Source: Chlamydomonas sphaeroides (lineage: Eukaryota > Chlorophyta > Chlorophyceae > Chlamydomonadales > Chlamydomonadaceae). Taken from it: 64,000 nt of DNA. Where the stretch lies: contig BDDC01000139.1 of NCBI GenBank assembly GCA_001662425.1, positions 35,261 through 99,260 on the forward strand, written 5' to 3'. The stretch's first letter is position 1; every line of letters begins with the position of its first letter. Shown here piece after piece: positions 46,168-55,858 of this stretch. Under the pieces are notes generated by a model. That model searched no databases, was not told the origin of the DNA, and saw only the letters and a program-made list of their open reading frames with translations. Made by a program: the position numbers and the translations under genes.

Positions 46168-49100
46168 ATGTTTTGGAAGGTCACCGGCTTCACGCAGCCC
46201 TCGCCGGTTGAGGTAGGTTGCCGCAGGCCCGTGTGCGTGGCGACTGGGCTGACCGCCGGTCTGCATTCGCAGCAAATCCTCGACAAGGAGGAGTTCACCC
46301 TCGAGGAGCTGCTGGAGGAGGATGACATCGTGCAGGAGTGCAAGTCCCTTAATGGCCGGCTCGTGGCCTTGTGAGTGCAGCAGCGTAGCCCTGTGCCGAT
46401 CTCTTGTGCCGACCAGCACCCTTGCCCCGCACGCAGCCTGCGCGAGCGAAGCACTGTGGAGCAGCTCATTAAGTAAGTTTGCAGACGCGTGCTCCCAAAA
46501 GTCTCGCTCACTGACCGCGAGCGACGTTCTGCACAGGTACATTGTTGAGCCACCCGGCGAGCTGGACGACCCCAAGCGCACATACAAGTGAGCGAAGCAT
46601 GAGGAGATGTTCTGGGGCGCTTTGGCTGACGCCGTGTGCGCGCAGGTATCCCTTCACGTCGTGCGAGGTGTTCTGCTGCGAGGTGGAGGCCGTCTTCAAC
46701 ACGCTCCTGGAGGACGCCGACCTGATGCGCCTGCTGTTCTCGCTGCTAGACTCGGACCCCCCGCTCTCGTGCAAGACAGCCGGGTACTTCGGGCGCGTGG
46801 TGTCGCACCTGCTCCTGCGTAAGACCAACGAGATGATGCAGTACTTCCAGGTGCGCTGCCCGCCTCCCCCCCCCCGCCCCCTCGCTTGCCATTTTACTCC
46901 TTTCTGCAACGGAGCGGACTGCTATGACACTGGGTTTGTTACGCTGACGCCCTGACACGCGCGGCGTGGCCCTGCGCAGGATAACGCCAACATCCTGGAG
47001 AGGCTTGTCAACCACGTGGACACCACCTCGGTCACGGAGATCGTGAAGCGGCTAGTCGGCGCAGATGAGCAGTCTAGCATCATGTTCATGCCGTCGTACG
47101 CGCAGTGGCTGGCGGATACGCCGCTCGTCAACCTGCTGCTGAACCGGTTGGGCTCGAGCCACTCGGTCGAGGTGCAGACCAACGCAGCAGACATCCTGTC
47201 GGCAATTGCGCACACGCAGCCCTCGCCCCTGGCGGCCACGCTGACGCGCGAGGAGTGCATTGCGCTGCTGTTCCAGCACGCGCTGCAGCCCGGGCGGCAG
47301 GTCCTGGTGGCCGCGCTCGACGTGTGCATAGCGCTGCTGGAGCCCAAGCGCAGCAACCCGGAGCTGCTCACGGACGGCTCGCCGCTACAGGAGTCCGCGC
47401 GGCGGGCCAAGTCGGAAGCCGTAGCCGCCATCGTGAATCACCTGCCCAGCCTCGTGGCGCTGCTGCAGCAGCAGGACAGCGGCACGCCGCTGGACACGCC
47501 GTACGGGCTGCTGACGCCGGCGCTGGGACGCGCTAAGCTCAAGGTTGTGGAGCTGATGGCCGTGCTGCTGCGCAGCGGCGACGTGGTGGCGGAGCGCGGC
47601 CTGGTGGCGAGCAACAGCGTGCCTGTCTGCCTCGAGCTGTTCCGCAGCTACCCCTTCAACAACCTGCTGCACCACAACGTGACCGCCATGCTGGTGGCCG
47701 GCGTCGCGCGGCCGTCGGAGGCGCTCATACCCTACCTGTTCGAGCAGTGCAAGCTGTTGGACTGGATCACCAGCCTGCCTACGGAGGTCCGCCCCACGCC
47801 GCGGCCGGGCTTCGAGGCCCTGGCCGCCGCCAAGCCCATGCTGCGTGCGGGCTACTTGGGGCACGTGATTCAGATTGGCAGCACGCTGGAGGGTGTGGCC
47901 AGCGCCTCGGCGGGCGTGTCGGCGGCCGAGTCGGTCAACAGGGCGGCCGTTGAGGCCTACTTGATGGCGCACGCGGGCTGGCAGCAGTGGCTGGCCAGCG
48001 AGCTGCACCCGCGGCAGGATGTGGAGAACATCTCCAAGTGGCAGTGCGGCCGGCCGGCGGCCACGGACCTGGCGGGCATCGACAGCGACGGGGACGAGTA
48101 CCAGGTTAGCAGCGCGCACGAGGTGCGCGCACAATGGTTCAGCAGTGGTTCACTCGCGGTTATGGGCTGGGTGTGGGGCCGTGCAGGGCGGGCAGCAGTT
48201 GGTGCAAGGGGCCCCTCGCACAACGGGCAGGGCATTCGGGCACAGCTGCTTTGCCCTTAGGGTGTGTTTGCGGTTAAGGGGTCAGGTGGCGGCGGCTTCG
48301 TGGCCGCCCCTCGAGTCATACTCGCTCAGCCTGCCTCGAGTCATGTGCCTCGTCCACGCGCCCTAGCGTCACTAGCCTCGCCCCCGCCCCACGACCGTGT
48401 GCCGTACCCTGACCTAACTAGAATCCTTGCGCTTCCCTGCTCCCTCCCCACCCGCCCTGGCCACCGACCAGAACGACATGGACCTGGGCGAAATCCAGGG
48501 CATGCAGCCGGCGCTGTACCACCGCTACAACGTGGTGGACGAGGGCGACGACGAGGAGGAGGACGACGAGGAGGACGAGGACGGGGGCTACAAGGGGACC
48601 TCGATGTTTGAGGCCACCGGCGGCTCGCCCGGGGACAAGCTGGACGGCTCGGCGGACGCCGCCAATGCGGACTTAACAGAGGCGCTGCACAGCATGAACC
48701 TGCGCGACCGGGACCTGGGCGAGGCGGCGCCCATGGAGGACGCGGAGGCCAGCGCCAATGGCCAGCGAGGGCGGTTAGGTGGGTGCCGCCGGGGGCAGTG
48801 GCCGTCGGTGCACTGGGGCGGGTCCGAAGGCTTGTCGCAGCGGCGCATGTCTGAGAGGCGGTGGCAGGGCATCTGCCCTCGTGACTGCTATGACCAACTT
48901 GAGGGGCAGCCGTGGGGATACTGCGGGACGCGTCAGGGTTGCCCATGGGCTGTCGCAATGTCGCCATGGAATTCCGTGAGTGGCGGACCGGCATGCATGC
49001 ATACATGCGGCCGTTGGCTCGCTCATGCACCGTCCGTGCGGTGCGCTGAGCCGTGGGCTGCTTGTGATTGGTCGGCATCCTGCCCCCTAGTTACCACATT

Positions 49101-49452
49101 CTATCCCGCCTGCCCTCGCTCAGGCGACGGGGCTAGCGGCCAGGACGCCAACATCGACGACGACGACGTGCTCCTCGCCACCTCGGACTCGGAAGACGAG
49201 TCTCCGGGGGCGAGAGTTGGGGCAGGCGGCGCCGGAGCGGAAGCCGTGGACAGCCCCGGGGCGGGCGGCGGGCCGGGCGCGCAGTTCGCGGCCAGCAGCG
49301 ACATGGTAATCGGCGATGACGCGGACGGTGCGGGAGCGGCGGCAGCAGGAGTGTCCGCGGGCGGCGGCGCGGCGGACCCGTTTGGCGAGGACGGCAGCGA
49401 GTGGAAGCCCACATGGCCGTCCACGTCCATCAACCACATCACCAGCTTCTGA
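46168..49452 (+). CDS. SAPS-domain regulatory subunit of PP6/SIT4-type phosphatase
   Basis: Eight exons (46168-46212, 46273-46370, 46437-46472, 46537-46587, 46646-46850, 46980-48104, 48472-48778, 49124-49452) give 731 residues, all junctions in phase. The start MFWKVTGFTQPSPVE and the following FTLEELLEEDDIVQECKSLN match the N-terminus of SAPS proteins (yeast SAP155/185/190, human PP6R1-3). The helical SAPS domain follows (YPFTSCEVFCCEVEAVFNTL, SLLDSDPPLSCKTAGYFGRV, FMPSYAQWLADTPLVNLLL). These proteins bind the SIT4/PP6 catalytic subunit and steer it in cell-cycle and nutrient signalling, mainly in the cytoplasm. About residues 540-560 form a strongly acidic tract coded by GAC/GAG repeats. 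The C-terminal third is Gly/Ala/Asp-rich and likely disordered. It ends in TSINHITSF. Confidence 0.9.
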
Positions 49453-50172
49453 GCGGGCCCGCACACGAAGCGTGTCGGGAGGCGGGCGCGTGTATGTGCA
49501 GCGGGTGCAGTCGCGGGCATGGGACGGGTGCTGTCCAGCACCGGCCGGAGCTAGCAGCATGGACGGGGATGGTTGGTGTCTAGCGGGCTGCCCAGTGGCA
49601 AATGCACTAAAACGGGGTCTGGACGGTGGCATGTGGGTTGGAGCGTGGGAGGTGCAGGGCGTCTGCGCGGGGCTGTTGCATCTGGGATAGGAGGCCACGT
49701 GGCGTGTGTAGGGTGTGTCGGCTGTGGGCGCGGACCTGCTGGTGGAGGCGTGTCGCGCTGTCTGATCCTCTTGATCTGCGCTGCAAGCCTCGCTGCCGGC
49801 GGATCGTGCACCGCATGCTGCTCGTCGCGGCGGGCGCGCGCATGTGTGGCAATGCCTGCGTCCGAACATGCACACAATTCATATGCAGCGCGCGCGCCCC
49901 ACATGCCTGCGCCTTGGCACTGAGGAACCAGCCTGCCGTTGCAGCCCAGGTCACGCACCTGCATCGGATCATCCCTTAAGGATGGTGAGCCCCTGTTTCT
50001 GGCCTAATATGCAGACCAGCTCGGGGCATGGGACACAGCTTGGGTCCTGCGAAGGGCCGCGCTACGGCAGCACAGCGCCGCAGCTGCGGAGCAGCCGGCC
50101 GCTCTGGCTCCTTGCCTGCAGGTGGGGCGTGGGACCCCCGCCAGGTCAGCACCCATATGCAATGCCGTGGCG

Positions 50173-50177
50173 TTACA
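50173..50177 (-). terminator. TGTAA polyadenylation motif, thylakoid kinase gene
   Basis: It reads TGTAA on the minus strand, 664 bases after the stop codon. Plausible but long. Confidence 0.35.
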
Positions 50178-50680
50178 GGGGTATGCCGAGCCGAAGGTAC
50201 AGCAGCGACATGTTATGCGCCAACGGGCATTGACAGTTGGGTGTATATCAAGACAGTTCACCTACCCCTACTCGTGCGCCACTGCAGCAGCTAGCTATCG
50301 CAGCGTTAGCTCGCAGGCCACTCCGTTCTGCCAGCGCGCCTCGAATACTTCCACGCGCTCACCGCCACACCCGTCCGATCTTTGCCGGGCCGCTTGGGGC
50401 CGCGCATCGCAAGCTTGCCATGCCCGCATGCGTCCTCACTTATGTGGTACGTTCCTAGTCCCGCACCGGGGCCCCATTCCTGGCTGCCACGCCGCCACCA
50501 ACCCTCATGCACCTTACGCTCAGCTCACGCCCGCTCACCGGCCCCGCAGCGCCCCTACGCCTGGCGCCCCACGCTTTGACTGAAAAGAGCGCAGGTCCGC
50601 AGAACCCCGACCGGTTTCCCACAGCACGGATGGGGCCACCTTGTCAAACAGCGCGCCCTCCATCCGCTCCATTCGCCACT

Positions 50681-50820
50681 CAGCTCAACGCCTGGCCCGA
50701 AGCGCGCGACCCTCTCCGCCTACCACGCAGCTCAACGCCTGGCCGCGCCGCGTGCGGCGCGGCCACACGCGGCGCGCCTCCCACTCGGGCCCGGAGCGCG
50801 CGACCCGCTCCGCCTACCAC
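50681..50820. repeat. Direct repeats and GC palindrome in the kinase 3' UTR
   Basis: CAGCTCAACGCCTGGCC occurs at 50681-50697 and 50728-50744. AGCGCGCGACCC followed by (T/G)CTCCGCCTACCAC occurs at 50701-50726 and 50795-50820. Between them is an 11-bp perfect inverted repeat with a 2-base loop (50741-50751 and 50754-50764). Confidence 0.8.
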
Positions 50821-50840
50821 CCGACCGCACGGCATGCCGC

Positions 50841-53800
50841 TCAGAACTCGGGCAGGAAGAAGCGGTGCCGCAGCGCCTGGCCCACGCTGTAGCGGCCGCG
50901 GTTGAACTTGTCGCGCTTGGTGATGAGCTTGCAGGCCAGGTCCCAGCCCGCGCCCTTGTTGCGGTCCAGCAGCGAGAAGTCGTACTTGTTGCCCTGAGGG
51001 GAGGGCGGGGGGAAAGAGGGCGCCAGGCAGCAGGAGCGATGGGGCCAGGGGCAGGGGCGGCGCGGGCAGCGGGTGAGGGCAGCGCCAGGCGCCGCGAGCC
51101 ACCGCCGCCAGGGCGACGGCCACCGGGTCGATATCGGATCCGCCAAGGGGCATTCGGCGCCGGCTGAGCCACGAGGGGCAGCACGAGGGGCAGCACCGCC
51201 GCACCGCCGCGCGGCGCCCTACCCGGTACATGCGCCAGCGGTTGAGGTCGTTGTCGTACTGGCGCAGCTCGGTGTTGAAGAGGCGGATGTTGGCCACGGG
51301 CCGCAGCTCAGGCACGCACATCTGCATCAGCAGCACGCCCGCAGTGTAGCTGTCGAACAGGTCCGGCCGCCCGTAGATCCAGGCAAACGGCGACAGCACC
51401 GCGGCCGTGAAGGGCGCGGGCGCGCGGGGGAAGTCTGCGGGGCCAGGGCGCGGGCGCAGGGACCAGCTCAGGACCTAGCCCACGGCAATGGTATCCCGCC
51501 AGCTGTGCGCTCATGCTGCCGAGGCCCGCTGGGCCGCCCGCGCCCCCTCACTCTGCGGCATCACCAGCTCCTCGGGCGGGCTGTACCGCGGGTCCAGCAT
51601 GCCGTACAGCGGGTTGAAGTTGATGCCGGTGCACATGTCCACGGCGGCGCCGAAGTCAATGATCTTGACCTGAGCCGGGACCAAGGCACCCGCACAGAGG
51701 ATATGTGCCGAGTGAGTTATGCGCTACCTTGCAACCGCCGCATAGGGGGAGGGGCTGGCGGCGGCGACGGCCTTGGCATCCCGCGAGAGCCGACCCCCAC
51801 GTTCCGGCCGCAATCTTGCAGCATCTTGCAACAATGCTTCGCCGTCTTCGGTACCCGGATCCTTGCGGGTACCGAAGACGGTGCGGCACTGCCCACCAGC
51901 TTAGCTGGCGCAGCAGCGCCCTCACCGCCGCCCTTGTCCTGCCCTGCCCGCTGCCGGCCCTGCCAGCATCCCCCGTCCCCAGCCGCCCGCACCTGGCCGT
52001 CCACGGTGACCAGCAGGTTCTCCGGCTTGATGTCGCGGTGCACGATGCCCACCGAGTGCAGCCGCCGCAGCCCCGTCAGCACCTGCCGCATCACGCTCTT
52101 GATCACCTGCGGCCGCACAGGCAGGCAGGGACGGAGGGAGATAGGGAGGGAGGCAGGCAGGGGGCGTCAGGGAGCTCAAGGGAGCGCGGACAGGAGCGCT
52201 CAGGCCCGCGCCGCACAGCCAGCCGCGCGCGCCGCGGCAGCCAGCCGCCTGCACGCGGCCCCCGGCCCCAGCGCAGCCCCGCCCAGCACAGGCCCAATCC
52301 TTCACAGACGAGCTGCGCGCACGGCTGCGCGCGCCTGCAGCCTACTGGCCCCGTCCCAAGCCACACCACTCTCGCCGCTGCCGCGCCCCCCGTCCCCCGC
52401 CGCTGGCGCCCCGGCCCTCCCTCCGCTTCCTGCAGCTCCCATGCTCCCGGCCTACGTTGACATCCCGCTTGTCCTGCGGCATGGACTCGGGGATCTTGCG
52501 GCCCCCCATCATGAACTCCTCCAGGCAGCCCGGGAAGGGGCCCAGCTTGCCGTCCAGCGCGTCGCCAAGCGTGGCGTCGCTCTCAAACTTCCACACCAGC
52601 CACTGGCTGCCCTTGGTGAACGCGCCGTCGGCCGTGGCTGCGCACGACAGCCGGCGCCGCAAGGGGGCGGGGGTGGGGACCGGGGCAGGGGCCAGGCACG
52701 GGCGTCAGCGCATGGTACCACAGCACCTCACGGGCAATGCCACACGGCCGGTCCACAGCTAGCGCGTGCGCCCGCCTCGGCCCCTACCTCCGCCCCATGG
52801 AGCCTGCCACGTCCCCACTCCCTCCCCTCCCTGGTCCCTGCCTTCTCCCCGGCCCGGCCCTCGCGCCCTCTCCCTCCCCTCCCAGCCGGCTCACTGCTGG
52901 TGAAGTAGCCCAGGAACTCGGCACACGACTGGGCCGCCAGCGGGTTGCGCTTGACCTTGGCGCACATGTACGCCTCCACCATGCCCGTCTCCGCGCTGCC
53001 CTTGGCTAGCGTGCCCGTCTTAAGGAAGTCGCTCCTGGGGAGGGAGCGAGGGAGCGAGGGGACGAGGGATGGCAGAGGTGGGCACGGCGCTACGGGAAAC
53101 CGGCGCGTGAGGCGGCGCGCCTATCCAGGCACCTGCACGCGGGTGCCGGCAGAGCTGCCTCCTCAGCGGCGGCCGCAGCACCCCACCGCTGCCCACGTCC
53201 CCGTGCACGCAGCCCGATGCAGCCAGCAGCGGCAGGGGCCCGAGCCGCGAGGCCGCACCTGACGCCCTGGCGGTCCATGTTGACCCGCTTGAGCACCACG
53301 CGCCGCTGCTTCTGGTCGTTCGTCAGCTTACTGCGCTGCGTCACGCCCACGTCGTCAGCCTACAGGGCGGGGGGAAAGAGGGGGACGAGGCACGCACGGG
53401 TATGGTGGGCGGGGCACGGAGGGAGGCATGTGGCCGGCGGGCGCTTGAGTAGCCAACTGTTGGGCAGCGGCGTTTGGGTGCGTGGCGCATGGCGCCGCAG
53501 CGGCACGATATTGATGTCTCGCGCACCGTGAGCCGGAGGCCCTCGAATGCGAGACCGAAGTTACCGCCGCCCAGCTTTTCACGCAGCTGGAAGTTGTCGC
53601 TGCTCCACCGGCTGTTCGCGCCGTCGGTGAGCTGGCGGGGACAGCCAGGGGGCATACAACGGTTAGCACTGCTGCGTTCCCGCCACGTGTTGCAGCCGCA
53701 AAGACACCGACAGTCAGAATCCTGGGGCCGCTGCAGCAAGGGGCCCCGCATACCGGTGCGCCGATGTAGAAGTCCCAGATGTTCCAGAGCGGGTTGGGTT

Positions 53801-54213
53801 TTGAGAAGAGCATGTAGTACAGACCCTGCGCCATCGCAACGCACGTTTGTTGACAGCGAGCATGGTACATCATGCGCGTGGTGGGCGCGCACGCTTGGTT
53901 GGCGCGGCATTCCTACCGTTAGACGCCCGAGTCCAGGCAACGTCGGCGAGAGAGCGGCGAGGCTCACGATATCGCCTCCAATGGTCGACACAGCAGGTTG
54001 CAGCGGGACCGGTGCCGCGGCCGTGGCCGCGGCGACGGCGCCTTGCACTGCATCCGCAATTGACGCGAGTTCCGGGCCCGCCTCAACTACCATGCGCCGG
54101 GCCGCGCGCCGAGCGTGGTGGCGACCTTGTTGGAAGCGACATGGCTGGAACTGTTGCGGGCAAGAGCGTGACGAGGTCTGAGTGGCCTGCAAGCCGCTAC
54201 ACTGTCGCTGCAT
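50841..54213 (-). CDS. STL1: STN7/STN8-family thylakoid protein kinase, probably STN8-like (Stl1)
   Basis: Ten exons (54213-53917, 53825-53754, 53631-53527, 53359-53259, 53034-52895, 52637-52456, 52106-51993, 51669-51552, 51434-51223, 50993-50841) give 497 residues. An Arg/Gln-rich transit-peptide-like start is followed by a hydrophobic segment and LYYMLFSKPNPLWNIWDFY. Then comes a kinase domain: Gly loop KLGGGNFG, Lys in RRVVLKRVN, catalytic HRDIKPENLL, metal-binding IIDFGAAVD, and family-specific NFNPLYGMLDPRYSPPEELV. This family phosphorylates light-harvesting and photosystem II proteins at the thylakoid membrane. The lumenal Cys pair typical of STT7/STN7 is not seen in the N-terminal region, which favours the STN8/Stl1 branch; I am less sure of the branch than of the family. 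It ends RHRFFLPEF. Confidence 0.88.
51842..51881. repeat. 16-bp perfect inverted repeat in a kinase intron
   Basis: Arms CCGTCTTCGGTACCCG (51842-51857) and CGGGTACCGAAGACGG (51866-51881) are exact reverse complements around an 8-base loop. It lies in the intron 51992-51670. Confidence 0.9.
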
Positions 54214-54454
54214 GGCGAGGCCCCAGCAGCGGCGAGAGACGTTGGGTCGTCAAAAAGCAGCAGTAGGCTGCTGCGACCGTGCAGCAAGGCGCGAGCGGCG
54301 AGCGGGTAAATCGTGTGGGTGAGGTTTGCGGGCACAGCAGCCAAGGCACAGAACGACGTTGCAGCTTATACTATGTGGTGATCAGGCAGCGGTGGTGGGG
54401 TCTTCGCTCCTTGAGCCGCAACATGCGCGAGCGTGCCAATGGGGCAAAAACCCC

Positions 54455-54715
54455 AGCCTGCTGGTGTTACCCATTCACCCGGCCACCCAGTCAACCACCC
54501 ATAAACCCCCGACACTCACTTCATGTCGCGCCGCAGCCTTGGCAGACTTGCACGCCATGCGCACGCCGCGCCCCAGGTAGCATCTCCGCATGCAGCTGGC
54601 CGCACCCGCAGTTGTTGCAGACCTGGGGCGTGGGGCAGGGGCTGACCACACTCCCCTTCTAGCAGACATGCACTCTTTCACGCCACCTTCCACCCGACAT
54701 TCTTCGTACCTGTAA
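54455..54715 (-). pseudogene. Fanzor-type fragment, copy C (zinc-ribbon exon)
   Basis: The minus strand matches copy B across the upstream intron, the zinc-ribbon exon and the start of the next intron. The exon (54622-54521) keeps CNNCGCGQL and QVCQGCGAT but ends in a TGA (54523-54521) where copy B has TGG. Sequence homology stops on both sides, so only about 260 bp of the element remain. It lies between two divergently transcribed chloroplast-protein genes. Confidence 0.7.
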
Positions 54716-55858
54716 AAAGTAAAAAGGGCTCTGGGCTGCGCCGTCCGCCACCTGCCCCCTCCTCTCCCCTCTCCACTCCCCCCTCTAGTTCTTCTCCTCC
54801 AATCCCTGTGTGTGGGGCCGTCCTGCGCCCGGCTGGCCCAAACCGTACCGAAGCGCATCACATAGCCTCGTAGCTACAGCTGCTGAACGGCTTCCAGGAC
54901 TTCTGCGGCTACAATCTCCGTCCATAATCTACTGTGGCCCACCGGCGCCATGCGGCCGTGCTTGCCACTCTGCCCCTCTGCTTCCTGCTGCCTGATTGAA
55001 TGACTCGCCGCCCAGCCACTCGCTGATGGGACTGCTGATGTCGTCGGGGCAGCTGCGTCCGCTTCCCCGTGCACTGCAAGCGTCTCCTTGGTGGCCCATC
55101 CATCAGGGCGAGCAGCGCCTCTCTACTGGTTGGCGCCGGACGTCGAGCCCCTGCCCGCCGCGGCAGTGGCAGCGCCTCCGGCCTTGGCGATCTTGCCGAG
55201 GCCCACAGAACAGTTAGGGTTGCAGTCAGCAAGTTTGAGCCCTTTCAATGTAGAACCAGCGTGGAAGTCAGTGAAGGTACCTGAGACAACCGCCATTTCT
55301 GGCAGCCACGTTCGAGCCCGTATGTAGGGCTGGACGATACGTATGGGTAGGTAAGGGGGTGAGGTCCAGTATGACGCGCGCCTTGACTTACCCCTGACCT
55401 ACTACCGGTAGTCCCCGCACCTCCCAGTGCCTCCCCTCCCGGCTAGGAGTGCTCCCGGCGAACATTGCCCGTCAATGCCCCTCCCCTCCCCTCCCCTCCC
55501 TTGAACACGCTTGATGACGTCCCGAAAGCAGCCCCTGCCCGAAAGTATCGTATGGTTGTGCAGGGTTGTGCCTTCAGCTGCAGCACGTGTGGGGCAACGT
55601 CTGGAACTGCCAGGGGCCGCCTGTGCCGAGCAGCCATGCAGAAATGCGGCACGTGGCAGTCAGGCTGCTCGTCCGGGAGGCGCACCGGGTCAAGGCATGG
55701 GCCCCCGTATCTGCCGTACACTGGGTCAAGGCTTTTTCGCCACAAATTGCTTTCTCCAAATTCACTTCCGCTCCTGTCCACATTCCTTGTCATTTCTACA
55801 GCAGCTTCGACTGCTGCCTCGTGCCTAAGTCGCGTCGGTTCGTGCTCCCGTGGCCGCC
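54716..55858. other. Promoter region of the RB38-type gene
   Basis: Together with 54214-54454, this is the roughly 1.6-kb space between the divergent kinase gene and RB38-type gene. It contains a pyrimidine run of CCCCT units (55480-55500) and AT-richer DNA near 55300-55400. No coding segment recognised. Confidence 0.4.

Larger units (their letters stand above)
49453..50840. other. Convergent 3' regions of the SAPS and thylakoid-kinase genes
   Basis: The plus-strand phosphatase gene and the minus-strand kinase gene end toward each other here. TTACA at 50173-50177 gives TGTAA on the minus strand, 664 bases past the kinase stop. I found no clear TGTAA for the SAPS gene. Bases 50680-50820 contain direct repeats and a GC palindrome (listed separately). 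No additional gene seen. Confidence 0.45.

Noticed and set aside
50841..54213. Assigning the kinase to STT7 itself
   Set aside because: The family matches, but the lumenal Cys pair expected in STT7/STN7 is not seen in the N-terminal region, so the STN8-like branch was preferred.
54455..54715. CRISPR-like or bacterial origin for the TnpB-like sequences
   Set aside because: The fragments contain spliceosomal introns and host-like GC and codon use, and no repeat-spacer array is present. They fit eukaryotic Fanzor elements.
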